24,432 bases of DNA from positions 147,724 through 172,155 of the forward strand of contig NW_014577574.1 of assembly GCF_000485595.1 (NCBI RefSeq). The letters run 5' to 3'. The notes beneath the pieces were generated by a model that did no database searches, was not told where the DNA came from, and saw nothing but the letters and a program-made list of their open reading frames with translations. Positions 1-8,885 of the stretch are shown piece after piece. This DNA is from Priapulus caudatus. Lineage: Eukaryota > Priapulida > Priapulimorpha > Priapulimorphida > Priapulidae. The translations under genes were made by a program, and so were the position numbers. How positions within the stretch are numbered: position 1 is the first letter of the stretch; every line of letters starts with the position of its first letter.

Positions 1-71
<71 letters not shown>

Positions 72-134
72 CGTGCGCGTGTGTGTGTATGTGCGTGTGT
101 GTGTGTTGTGTTGTGTGCGCGCGTTATATTGCGT

Positions 135-167
<33 letters not shown>

Positions 168-250
168 GTGTGCTGTGTGTGCGCGTGCGGTGTGTGTGCG
201 CGCGTTATATTAGCGTCAGTGTACGCGTGCGCGTCCGTATGCGCATGTGA
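1..250. repeat. GT-rich microsatellite with ~81-bp duplication
   Basis: Perfect (GT)n runs from the window edge to 67, followed by degenerate GT/GC sequence. A block containing GCGCGCGTTATATT occurs at 117-130 and again at 198-211, so a unit of about 81 bp that includes a (GT)n run has been duplicated. The array is cut by the window start, so its true length is unknown. Reading frames across it give only Cys-Val repeats and are not genes. Confidence 0.95.
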
Positions 251-646
251 GGCTGCCCACGTCCTATAGCTGAAATGCTTCCGCCTGCAAATCCTCTAAT
301 CGCAATAATATACGCGTACGCAAGACACGTCATTACGCGCCTTGATTGTAGTGCGCGTGCGCATCTTGTGTGGTTCTATCATCCACCGACACGACCTAGC
401 ACCGAATCTGCGTAGCTGCCCTACTTATTACCAGTAGCTTGTGCTGGAGAATGACAGTTGTCCAATATACGCAGCAAGATCAGGGTACGAGAGGAATGAA
501 TGCGATGCGCGCTCTACTATTGACTAGCGATAATCCTTACTGGAAAATACCGAAGCAATTGCTCCGGTTTCTTCTTACTCTGTTGCTGCTAATAGTGGCG
601 TGTTGACAACAAATATAGAAACTCTTCTTGTTGTTTTCTTTTGCAG
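251..646 (+). other. Upstream non-coding sequence ending in a probable intron acceptor
   Basis: No reading frame with recognisable content. The 3' end is pyrimidine-rich (about 621-643) and closes with TTTTGCAG at 639-646, a good 3' splice site. The receptor transcript therefore probably has one or more upstream non-coding exons, and this stretch would be the end of a 5' UTR intron. The donor and first exon are not identifiable here. Confidence 0.5.
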
Positions 647-903
647 GAAACTGTGGAATCGTCTTCTCTGTTAGTAAACAGAGTCTTCCGAATTCAAGGT
701 GAAGTAATTTTGAAAGAGCGAGAACGAAAGAGAAAGAGACTGCAGCTAATTTGCGGGCAATCAACGTGTACCGTTCCGCCATTCCATGCAGTTTTTCTTG
801 TCTTAACAAGCGAAGTTACCCCACAGGCAAGCAATTGAACGAACTTAGCAATAACGTTGCGCTCATATTGACGAAACTCGCCACTGTATCTCTCCTTCGC
901 AAA
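647..903 (+). other. Probable 5' UTR part of the receptor exon, with uORF
   Basis: This lies between the acceptor-like TTGCAG (641-646) and the chosen start codon at 904. The receptor frame has an in-frame TGA at 700-702 and no ATG between it and 904, so this part is leader, not coding. It contains a six-codon uORF at 786-806 (ATG CAG TTT TTC TTG TCT TAA), which might lower translation of the main frame. That effect is inference only. Confidence 0.5.
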
Positions 904-2511
904 ATGGCTGCCTCAGCATTGGCCGAAATCGCTGCCAAGTGGCGAAATGGCGCGAGACATTTCACACAACCTAGCAACGACGACAAATCGTACGCGAACA
1001 TCAAGGTAGGCGAGCCCGAGAAAGACGCCGACGACTTCGGTTTGCCAGCGATCGACGACATCATGTTTTATCTGAACCAGTCGTCGGATAAGCTGGACAC
1101 GACGCGCTTCCAGGATCTCACTCTACCGCCGCGCCGCGTCTCCGACATCGTCCTCATAGTCGTCGCCTACTCGCTGATCGTCACCGTGTCGCTATTTGGC
1201 AACGTGCTTGTCTGCCGCGTCGTCTGGATGAACCGACGCTTCCACAACGTCACCTACTTGTTTCTCGCGAACCTCGCCGCCAGCGACCTGCTCATCACTG
1301 TCACCAACATCCCGATCAACATTGCGCGCAACGTGCTCGAGGAGTGGCCGTTCGGCGCCTTCACGTGCCACATGGTAAACTTCTCGCTCGTCGCCTCCGT
1401 GTACGTATCGACGCTGACGATGACGACCATCTGCTTCGACCGCTACCAGGTGATCATGCATCCGATGAAGCAACGCATCACGAAGCGCCACACAGCGGCG
1501 CTGCTCGTGCTGCTGTGGCTCGTCGCCGCTCTGCTGTCGTCGCCGTACGCGATCTACAATCGCGAGATCCAGGTGTTCATCTATCGGCCGATCACGCGCT
1601 GTCAGATGCTGCTGCCGCAGCAGCACTACCGTAAGTACCTGACGGCAGCGACATGCGTGACGCAGTTCTTCGTGCCCGTGCTGATCACGGGCGCCGCGTA
1701 CGCGCGAATCGCACACCATTTGTGGCGCCACGTAGCGCCGGGACACGCCACCGACGAGCAGCAGGACAACCAGAACAAGGTCCGCCGCAAGACGATCCAG
1801 ATGCTCATACTCGTCGTCGTCGTCTTCTCGCTGTGCTGGCTGCCGCTGAACACCTACCACCTGGTGGCGAACTTCCATCCCGACCGCTCGTCGACGTTCA
1901 GCTACAACGGTACGGTCTACTTCGTGCTGCACTGGTTCGCGATGAGCTCCGTCTGCTACAACCCGTTCATCTACTGCTGGCTGAACAAGGTTTTCCGCGA
2001 CGAAGTGAAAAACATCTTCCACCGCTGCTACCGAATGAGCGGAAAGGTGCACCCAGGCGTCGACCACGATGGAATCCTCGTGCGCGCCGACTCCAAGTAT
2101 CGCTATCACAGTCAGCAAACGCATACCCGCGTCCAGCATACCTCGCTGACGACGACGGCGCGCGGCAGGGGCAGTCTCGAGGAGGGCGCCACCACCGAGA
2201 GTCCGCCGACGCAGCCCGTGCGTCGCGGCGTGTGCGTCACGTCGTCGGTGAACAGCGTCGAAGCGACGTACTCGGCCGATACTAACAGCGTCGTGTTGAA
2301 GGTGCACCTGCCGAAGCGAGGCAGCAGAAGCTTGCAGCAGCAGCAGCAGGCGTGCAGCGACAGCAGCGATGGTGAGATGAGCAACACGGCCGCACCGCTG
2401 GTCGCTAGCAGCAGCAGCGCGTCATTACCAGACGTAATCAAACAGATGGTCGTGTCTGATGGCGCCGACGCGAACACCGAGATGCCAGCCCGCGCAGGCG
2501 ACCACATATAA
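904..2511 (+). CDS. GPR83-like class A neuropeptide GPCR
   Basis: A 535-residue rhodopsin-family receptor, expected at the plasma membrane and G-protein coupled. Seven hydrophobic segments are visible, with N100 (TM1), LAASDLL with D128 (TM2), C155 and C233 (likely disulphide), DRY at 179-181, CWLP at 311-314 (TM6) and NPFIY at 353-357 (TM7). N58-Q-S is a likely N-glycosylation site. DRYQVIMHPMKQRI after TM3, AYARIAHHLW at the TM5 end and HWFAMSSVCYNPFIYCWLN in TM7 are what I recall of vertebrate GPR83, a relative of neuropeptide Y receptors. The start at 904 has A at -3 and G at +4 and is the first ATG after the in-frame TGA at 700. The whole seven-helix region is one exon. The C-tail is long (about 175 residues), Ser/Gln-rich and low in complexity. 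The ligand cannot be read from sequence, and another NPY/RFamide-type subfamily remains possible. The stop codon lies at the edge of a MITE. Confidence 0.92.
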   Translation: MAASALAEIAAKWRNGARHFTQPSNDDKSYANIKVGEPEKDADDFGLPAIDDIMFYLNQSSDKLDTTRFQDLTLPPRRVSDIVLIVVAYSLIVTVSLFGNVLVCRVVWMNRRFHNVTYLFLANLAASDLLITVTNIPINIARNVLEEWPFGAFTCHMVNFSLVASVYVSTLTMTTICFDRYQVIMHPMKQRITKRHTAALLVLLWLVAALLSSPYAIYNREIQVFIYRPITRCQMLLPQQHYRKYLTAATCVTQFFVPVLITGAAYARIAHHLWRHVAPGHATDEQQDNQNKVRRKTIQMLILVVVVFSLCWLPLNTYHLVANFHPDRSSTFSYNGTVYFVLHWFAMSSVCYNPFIYCWLNKVFRDEVKNIFHRCYRMSGKVHPGVDHDGILVRADSKYRYHSQQTHTRVQHTSLTTTARGRGSLEEGATTESPPTQPVRRGVCVTSSVNSVEATYSADTNSVVLKVHLPKRGSRSLQQQQQACSDSSDGEMSNTAAPLVASSSSASLPDVIKQMVVSDGADANTEMPARAGDHI

Positions 2512-2731
2512 GCCGCGTTCACACGAGCAAGAAATCCGGTATTTAGCGTTCACACGAGGCAAAATGCGCGGTCCAAGAAATACGGTATCTAAACAAATCC
2601 GGTATTTGATGTAAATACGCGGCTTTCCAGACCCCGAATAATTTGCCGTGCTTGAGAAATACCGGATCTTTTGGACCGCGCATTTCCTCGTGTGAACGCT
2701 AAATACCAGATTTATAAAGCCGCGTATTTTA

Positions 2732-2797
2732 TAGACTGGTCCGCTCTCGACAGTTCCAGTGTAACGCGAGTGGAACTGTCGAGCGCGGACCAGTCTA
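2732..2797. repeat. 27-bp-stem hairpin inside the MITE
   Basis: The left arm 2732-2758 begins TAGACTGGTCCG and the right arm 2771-2797 ends CGGACCAGTCTA. The arms are complementary over 27 nt with a single mismatch, around a 12-nt loop. Transcribed as RNA it would fold into a stable stem near the start of the receptor 3' UTR. Confidence 0.85.
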
Positions 2798-2870
2798 CGT
2801 ATTTTATCGGCAGTTGGTGCGCATTGCATTGTTCGCTTGATTGTTTTAAAGCAGCTCGCAGCTCGCAGCT

Positions 2871-3098
2871 CGCAAATACCGTATTTCTGGAGCCGCGAAT
2901 CAGCGTGTGAACGCTCGGCCGCGTATTTGTCTCAGATTCGGTATTTCGCAAATACCGTATTTCTGGAGCCACAAATCAGCGTGTGAACGCTCGGCCGCGT
3001 ATTTGTCTCAGATTCGGTATTTCGCAAATACCGTATTTCTGGAGCCGCGAATCAGCGTGTGAACGCTCGGCCGCGTATTTGTCTCAGATTCGGTATTT
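2871..3098. repeat. Three 76-bp tandem units inside the MITE
   Basis: Units start at 2871, 2947 and 3023, each beginning CGCAAATACCGTATTT and ending near CAGATTCGGTATTT. A partial fourth unit starts at 3099 and runs into the right terminus. The second unit differs at two bases (GCCACAAATC for GCCGCGAATC). Each unit contains GCGTGTGAACGC, related to the terminal GTTCACACGAG, so the array looks like local amplification of a subterminal part. Confidence 0.9.
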
Positions 3099-3148
3099 CG
3101 CAAATCCGGTATTTCAGAAATACGAGGTCTCGTGTGAACGAGGCTATA

Positions 3149-3617
3149 GTGTCATGTTTACATCCGAATTAGCTGACACCGGCGCAGGTGGGCGGCAGTG
3201 GCGACGGCGGAGATTCGTTCATACATCGCGACGTTTCACTTACGTGTACTGGTACTCTGAATGCACCCAGGTTATTAATTACATGAATTCAATTTATTCG
3301 AAAATGTTCATTTTAATTAATCTATGGTTAGAATTGAAAACAGGAAACGCATTTAACGAGTTTCTTCGTTGACGGTTAGGTTGGGGTAGACCACCTTAAT
3401 ATCACGTACCAATTTGAATCTAATCAAAATTTGATAATTTGAATCAGAATCCAATCCGAATCAGAATCAGAATCAGAATCCAAATTTGAATCTAATCAGG
3501 TAATATTGTTGGTACAAGTCGGATGACATGGTTTTAGCTATCACGGTAATTTATAAAGCTAGTCAGCATGGTGCACATGGGAGATAATTATCAAACTAGA
3601 GCACTCGGAGAGCACAG
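3149..3617. other. Intergenic, with degenerate GAATC repeats
   Basis: No gene seen. A tract at 3411-3498 is built of AATCAGAATC-type repeats and flanked by two copies of AATTTGAATCTAATCA (3411-3426 and 3483-3498), so it is a small tandem duplication. The rest is AT-rich unique-looking sequence. Confidence 0.6.
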
Positions 3618-4065
3618 ACCTCCGCCAAGGCAGCTCAATTCTGTCACTGTGAAAAATTTTATTAATTAATTAATTAATTAAATAATTAATTGGATCCGGA
3701 TGACCAAAATGTAATCAATTGTAAGTTACCCCATTTCTGACCTATCCTAAAAATGTTATTAATTAATTAATTAACTAATTGGATCCGGATCACCACCAAA
3801 ATCTAATCAGTTCTAAGTTAGCCCATTTCTGACCTATCCTGAAAATTTTATTAAGTAATTAATTAATGAATTAATTAATAATAATTGGATCCGGATCACC
3901 ACCAAAATCTAATCAGTTCTAAGTTAGCCCATTTCTGACCTATCCTGAAAATTTTATGACAATCCGTCTATAACCTTTTCAGTTAGGCTGTACACAAAAA
4001 AACCCACAAACCAACAAACGCACGCCGATGAAAACATAACCTCCTGCCAACCCCTTGGCGGAGGT
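3618..4065. mobile_element. Interspersed element with CCTCCGCCAAGG termini and tandem core
   Basis: ACCTCCGCCAAGG at 3618-3630 is the exact complement of CCTTGGCGGAGGT at 4053-4065. Between them are GGATCCGGAT (3692, 3781, 3887), CCATTTCTGACCTATCCT blocks, ATCCGTCTATAACC and an A/C-rich tail with AAACCAACAAACG. I recall this layout from a short repeat very common in marine invertebrate genomes. That is memory, not a search. Here the core is present three times with AT-rich (TTAA)n spacers (89 and 106 bp spacing), which looks like tandem amplification within one insertion. It is non-coding. Confidence 0.7.
3653..3957. repeat. Three tandem core units of about 90-106 bp
   Basis: Each unit runs AAAATTTTATTAATTAATT, GGATCCGGAT, ACCAAAAT, CCATTTCTGACCTATCCT. 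The TTAATTAATTAA spacer varies between units. Units two and three are almost identical after GGATCCGGAT, while unit one differs by several bases, so the second duplication is probably the later one. Confidence 0.85.
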
Positions 4066-5084
4066 AATAAGCTCGTTCTAAACGCCTGTTCGCCGGCTTC
4101 TGTGTACTGGCCAATTTGATAAACTCTAATGACGAGTGAATGTATGTATTCATTATTGATCCTTCGCGTGAACTAAGCACTTGAAACGCACTAATGTAAT
4201 CATATAAAGCATGCGATATCCTATTACGTTAATGCACGACGAGATCTAAGTAGTTAAGTAAATATTTTAGCCTTAATAACTGCATTCGGTAAGATCAAAG
4301 TCAACTGTCTCTTTTAATAGAGAATATATTCGTTTGTGCTTTACATGTGTATTGTAATTGTAATATATGTATATACGTCGCCTGTTTCGCCGCTGTGAGC
4401 ATAGCCGGTGGTAGCGATTTTTCAGCAACTAGTACTCGTACAGCTATTGCTCGTTTCATGTTAAAACATAGTTTAGACTCATAATTTGGTATGTATTCAC
4501 GTGTATAGAATTAATACGGCGGTGTTATTCCGCTTATGCTTGAGACAACTGTGGGCTGATATGGGATAAGAAGTACCCACAAGCTATACATATGTCTGCA
4601 TTGCGCTGTCATTACTTTAGAATTACTTAGAATAAAAACTAATAGCATAGAATACTAACCATTATTACTAGGGAATAGCGGGTTGCTCGGCGCTAAATCA
4701 CAATTGAAGGTCGGCTCCTTTGCGTCAATTTTTTTTCAATTCTACCCTAGTATAGCTCCAACGGGCTTCGAGACAAATCGCAGGAAATGATCTGTCGCTC
4801 GTAGACAATGATAGGAAATTGCTTTAATTCTGCTCGATAAGAGCTTTTCAGACGACCTGCTCTATCCTAGCATTTATCTTTACTCGGAATAGTGTCGGAA
4901 TGCTTTAGATTTTATTCCAACAGTAATCGGATTAGGGCAATTTATCTCCGTCGGTTATTCGCACGCCTTCTCTGTGGAAGTTTGGAATCTCAATAAGATC
5001 GCATGTTGCCGTTCTAGTCGGACGATATGAATGCATGCCAGTGTATAAATGAAATAAACTTTCCTGTATATAATCCTGTCAAAG
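4066..5084. other. Intergenic, no gene seen
   Basis: AT-rich sequence with no reading frame of recognisable content and no clear repeat. AATAAA-like hexamers occur (near 4630 and 5052) and could serve the receptor transcript if its 3' UTR is long, but nothing fixes a cleavage site. Confidence 0.5.
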
Positions 5085-5220
5085 TACTCAACGAAAATCC
5101 GCCGCAGACGTGAGTAAAATGACGCGTGCGTCAAATTACTCAACGAAACTTCGCCGCACACGTGAGTAAAATGACTCATGCGTCATTTTACTTGAGTAAA
5201 ATAACTCACGTGTGCGCCGG
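5085..5220. repeat. 52-bp tandem repeat with inverted CACGTG/TGACTCA copy
   Basis: Units starting TACTCAACGAAA begin at 5085 and 5137 (period 52). The second runs into a palindrome: AGTAAAATGAC (5165-5175), a 6-nt centre, and GTCATTTTACT (5182-5192). A further inverted copy of the CACACGTGAGT part follows at about 5203-5215. This looks like a small foldback or MITE remnant. CACGTG and TGACTCA are also recognition cores of bHLH and AP-1 factors, but function is not shown. Confidence 0.75.
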
Positions 5221-5467
5221 GCTTAAAATCGAGAAAAAATTTCTTATTGTACGATACGCATAGTCAGGTGTGTGCTGGTGGATGAAGGTGCGCGTTTATG
5301 TACCGTTTTACTGCATACAAGAGTCTAATGAACACACTTCTAACTACGCCGCTTCTCAATAAAATGTGGTTGAGAAATTATTTATTTTTATAGATTGTAT
5401 TTCATTGTAGCCGCCGGCTCCTAGAGACCCGCCTGTAGTATATAGTCAGTAACCGCACTGAATAGGC
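5221..5467. other. Intergenic, poly(A)-signal-like site
   Basis: No gene seen. CAATAAAATGTGG near 5358 followed by T-rich sequence (TTATTTATTTTTATAG) looks like a polyadenylation signal. It could in principle end the receptor transcript, about 2.8 kb after its stop codon, but this is speculative. Confidence 0.3.
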
Positions 5468-5555
5468 ATATATAAATATGAATATAAATACGAATATGAA
5501 TATAAATATGACTATATGAATATGACTATATGAATATAACTATATGAATATGACT
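5468..5555. repeat. 14-bp AT-rich minisatellite
   Basis: Units ATGACTATATGAAT start at 5508 and 5522, with a variant ATAACTATATGAAT at 5536. They are preceded by degenerate AATATAAATA-type repeats from about 5468. Confidence 0.85.
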
Positions 5556-6646
5556 GAAGGGGCGATGGCATTAACGCCAATCATAGTGATGCTCAAACCT
5601 GGCTAGACTGTCTATAAACTGATTTAAAGCTAAATGTCAAGAAGGATTAGCGACGTCGATCAATGCTGTTACAAATTACGCATTCTGACGGAAGGTTCCC
5701 CTGGAAATACACGCGACACTAGGCACAGACGAGAAACGTTAAGCTGTAACTGTTTTTCTTGCTTGGTTTTACCGAGCGCTTATTGACACGTACGTTCTTA
5801 TTGCAGGTACACAATGTTATGATTTAGGTTAGCAAGGTTATTAAAGCGTAGACAGCCAGTTTCTGCTTTCTTTCGTTACATATATATATATATATATATA
5901 CAAAGACCAACCAAAATACACACGCAAAAATATATATGTGGGCGGGGAATCGGTGTGGTTGACGATGGCTTTTTTGCTTGTTGAATCCAGTCTATGAACT
6001 CGGCGAATCTTCAATACACGCTAGCAGCGGCCAGTAGGATCATGGCAATACGGCAGAAGGGAAACATAGAGGGATTACGGCGACTGTTATAAAGAGTGAG
6101 TTAAAAAAAAAAACCGGCGCAATCGCACCATTACACTCACAACACGCATAGTCAGGAAGTGGCGTGGTGGTGATGAGGCACTGCAAAATTATTATCGATT
6201 TACGCGATTACTCCATTGCTCGATCACAATAAAATTAATATAGACCACATTAATTTAGTAACGATGTGATGCAACAATGTCTACGCTCGGGCTTGTTTGT
6301 CCATTATAATATATAAAGCGTGTTTACTGATTAGTAGCACTAGCCGATGAACGCTCTGAGTACTAAGTGAAATTGTCTGCGCGTGAATCGCTCCATGCGG
6401 CGGACGTCCGATGGACCTATAGTTCCTGTTATACTGGAAAATTAATCCATTTCCGCCAATTTTATGGTTATATCGATAATACCAGGAGCAGAGCCATATA
6501 TATACGCACGATAAACGATTCCCCTGCATTATCTATCATATTCCCGTAATCATATTTTAATGATCCATTCTAACACTATAGTTCAACGGGAGAGCGAGTT
6601 AGAGATGGAGCATGACAGCTAGATAAATGGAGCGAGTGAGAAAGAT
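5556..6646. other. Intergenic, no gene seen
   Basis: No supported coding sequence. It contains a (TA)10 run at 5881-5900 and a short poly(A) run near 6102-6112. Reading frames near 6281-6549 are short, overlap on both strands and have no recognisable motifs. Confidence 0.5.
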
Positions 6647-6665
6647 AGAGAGAGAGGGAGAGAGA

Positions 6666-6732
<67 letters not shown>

Positions 6733-6770
6733 TGCGAGAGCGCTCGCGGGAGAGAGAAGGAGAGAGAGAC
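6647..6770. repeat. (GA)n microsatellite with CG-alternating insert
   Basis: Perfect (GA)n at about 6679-6727, preceded by a GCGCGCGCGCG run (6667-6678) and flanked by degenerate GAGAG sequence. Polypurine on the + strand. A minus-strand reading frame through it is Ser-Leu repeats and is not a gene. Confidence 0.95.
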
Positions 6771-7588
6771 GCAATGGCAAGATTCCTCAGAGACAATCTG
6801 TTATGAATCGAGTAGAAATTAGCACGACAAGCTTTCTTATAGGATGAAAGGTGGCAAACAGAGGACTGTAAATTACCACTGACAGCAGACCGGCTGAACT
6901 CAGGCGAAACGCTTTCACTGAAGTACCGCCATCTGCAAATGAGTCGAGGGCACTCGTCTCCCAGTTGGGAAAGAAAGAGGAATGCGCGTACAGACATTTG
7001 CCTGCTCATGAAGCTTTGCGACTGCATGGGAGGTGGAATAGAGTTACACTACTCGGGGCGTAATCGACACACCGTGGCGTTTGGTAATGGCGTGTAAGGG
7101 GGGGCTACATACGAGCAACGAAAGCATGTTGGAGGTTCCGACATTGTGGGTGCTGACCCGTAAGATTCATTTTATGGTTAAGGCAAGATCGATTACATTA
7201 GGAAGCTACGTCATTTTGATTACATCCGCGATAAATATGGGTCAGTTGACATCGCCGTATAAAGGCGTCGCTGTAAATTGATCGGAACTCGCCGAGAATT
7301 AATGCCCTGGAAATCGGGTGGCGACAATGCTGCATGTCTGCTTAATGCAGTTTGGGACGGATGACAAGAGCGTTTCGCGTTTTTCGCTTTAGCGGATATC
7401 GGTGGCTCGTCGTAGATTCGACCAGCAGCTAATGTTTCGATTAAAACACGTCTATTTGCGTCATCGTCCGGCTGTCAGTGCCACTATCGATTGTCGCGAT
7501 GATGTCTCGAAAAACACAACACCACATCCATTAATCTTGAGCGTAAAATTATTGTGTGCACGATACAACTTTTTTTTAACCTCCTGGA

Positions 7589-7590
<2 letters not shown>
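6771..7590. other. Intergenic, no gene seen
   Basis: No supported gene or clear repeat. A 66-codon frame at 7081-7281 has no recognisable motif and I do not call it. Confidence 0.45.

Positions 7591-7636
<46 letters not shown>
7591..7636. repeat. (AT)23 microsatellite
   Basis: Uninterrupted alternating AT for 46 bp, just outside the left end of the large transposon. A self-complementary run like this can extrude as a cruciform. Confidence 0.97.
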
Positions 7637-7638
<2 letters not shown>

Positions 7639-7781
7639 CTTAGAAAGGGTCTGTGTGAGTGGTACCCTCTTCTACTAGTGGCCGACCGACGACTGATATC
7701 TTGAATGGTGCAGATGATTTTGATGGGACAAACTAGCAAGACACTTAGAATATCATATAGTTCATGAGGCAGTAGGGTTGG

Positions 7782-8581
7782 TCGGTACCATCCGGGGGGA
7801 ATAATTCTCATTCTGATTTTTGGCAAGGTATACAACCCTAGAGTTAGAAAATATGTTATAGCATTGCATCGGTGGTAGCTTTCTTTGTGTTATCACCCTG
7901 TTTATATATGCCAGGGATACTGTCAGGGTTACGGACAAATCTCAAACGGTACCTCTGTAAAGGGCATTGCAACATAACTGCTCATCAAATTCAATCAAAC
8001 ACATATCTATTTAATCAAAGAGATGTGTCTCTACGCTCACGACGAAAATAATCGTAAAAAAGTCATCGCTAATTACGTGACGGCAAAAATTGTTAATTTA
8101 TACCAAAAATGATTTTTTTTCTTTCTCAAAAACAGCAAAGAGTTGGGACCTAAACTTTTAACCATAAGTTGTTCATAGTATTAAATAAAAAACGTTTCCA
8201 GGAATTGAAAAAAAAAGTTTTATTTTAGGAAATATGTTGAAAAGATGCACGAAAATCTGTAATTTTTTTGTAAGATACAACAGTATTGTAAATCATGAAC
8301 ATAACTTCTAAAATGAAAGATTTTTTTTAAATCCCAGTGACAGTTTTTTAGTTCATACTATGAACAATATGGCTACAAGTTTAGGTCCCAACTCTTTGCT
8401 GTTTTTGAAAAATAAGAAAAAAAATTTTTTTGTGTAAATTCACAATTTTTGTAATAAAACAGTAGTAAGAAGGTTAATCATGTGCAATCTGATGAATGAG
8501 TCAAAGGTGAAAATGTAATACAATCTTTTCTTGTAGGACTCAAAATTACAGAATAGAAAAACAAATGTGGTGTTCCACACT
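7782..8581. repeat. Left terminal inverted repeat of the transposon
   Basis: Matches the complement of 11160-11941 along nearly its whole length. Landmarks are GGTATACAACCCTAGA, GGTACCTCTGTAAAGGGCATTGCAA, TAATTACGTGACGGCAAAAATTG and ACAAATGTGGTGTTCCACACT. Its central part (about 8084-8451) is itself an imperfect palindrome. Confidence 0.9.
8084..8451. repeat. Palindrome within the left terminal repeat
   Basis: CAGCAAAGAGTTGGGACC at 8133-8150 is exactly inverted at 8384-8401. The similarity extends outward to AAAAATTG (about 8084 and 8451) and inward through GTTCATAGTAT to the GG(A)ATT region, with weaker matches towards the centre. Arms are about 118 nt or more. Confidence 0.88.
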
Positions 8582-8651
8582 AACAAGGCCATTACCTAAG
8601 TCCAATGTGTTGCTGATAAATGTATTGTCTTAAGAACCAAAGACGGATCCT

Positions 8652-8885
8652 TTATATAGTTGCTAAGACATTTCTGATCATATACACTGATTGTAAGTGA
8701 TATAAAATGTTCAAGATGAACTTAAAAATCATATAATAATTATCCAGTTCTTCAATATCCTCATCTGCACCTTCTCCATCGTCTAACTCAAAGATGGATG
8801 CCTGGTTCTCACAGTCTGGCAGTCTGCACATATCAGTGTATTTAAGTCCGTTTGTGACAGACACACACATTTTGGTAGTGAACAC
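8652..8885 (-). pseudogene. 3' end of transposon protein, shifted frame
   Basis: This frame carries the Cys-rich tail expected after the 8783-9652 frame: a CVSVTNGLKYTDMCRLPDC segment followed by ENQ and an acidic stretch ELDDGEGADEDIEELD. The preceding frame reaches the first Cys pair (KCVC) and then diverges into nonsense, so a frameshift lies in the GTGTGTGT run near 8868-8880. The Cys spacing suggests a small zinc knuckle. Sequence after the acidic stretch is probably read-through past a lost stop codon. Confidence 0.6.

Larger units (their letters stand above)
2507..3148. mobile_element. MITE-like non-autonomous element abutting the receptor stop codon
   Basis: The ends form an inverted repeat: TATAAGCCGCGTTCACACGAG at the left, and CTCGTGTGAACGAGGCTATA at the right (3129-3148), which is its imperfect complement. 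The TA/TATA at both ends may be the target duplication. Inside, CCGGTATTT and GTTCACACGAG-type motifs recur many times in both orientations, for example an inverted pair at about 2549-2590 and 2660-2700 around GGACCGCGCATT. No coding capacity is visible. The element would be transcribed as the start of the receptor 3' UTR. Superfamily not assigned; TA duplication fits Tc1/mariner or PIF/Harbinger types. Confidence 0.7.

Noticed and set aside
751-903. Extending the receptor upstream of 904 to the first open codon at 751
   Set aside because: The codon at 751 is TTG, not ATG. The extension is not receptor-like, and the first ATG in the frame after the TGA at 700 is at 904 with good context.
1192-2307. 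Long minus-strand reading frame opposite the receptor
   Set aside because: It is a codon-bias shadow of a GC-rich gene: Arg/Val/His-rich, no recognisable domain, and the + frame is clearly a GPCR.
2871-3098. CRISPR-like regular repeats (76-bp units; also the 86-bp units at 24108)
   Set aside because: Units are contiguous with no unique spacers, and the genome is eukaryotic. They are minisatellites.
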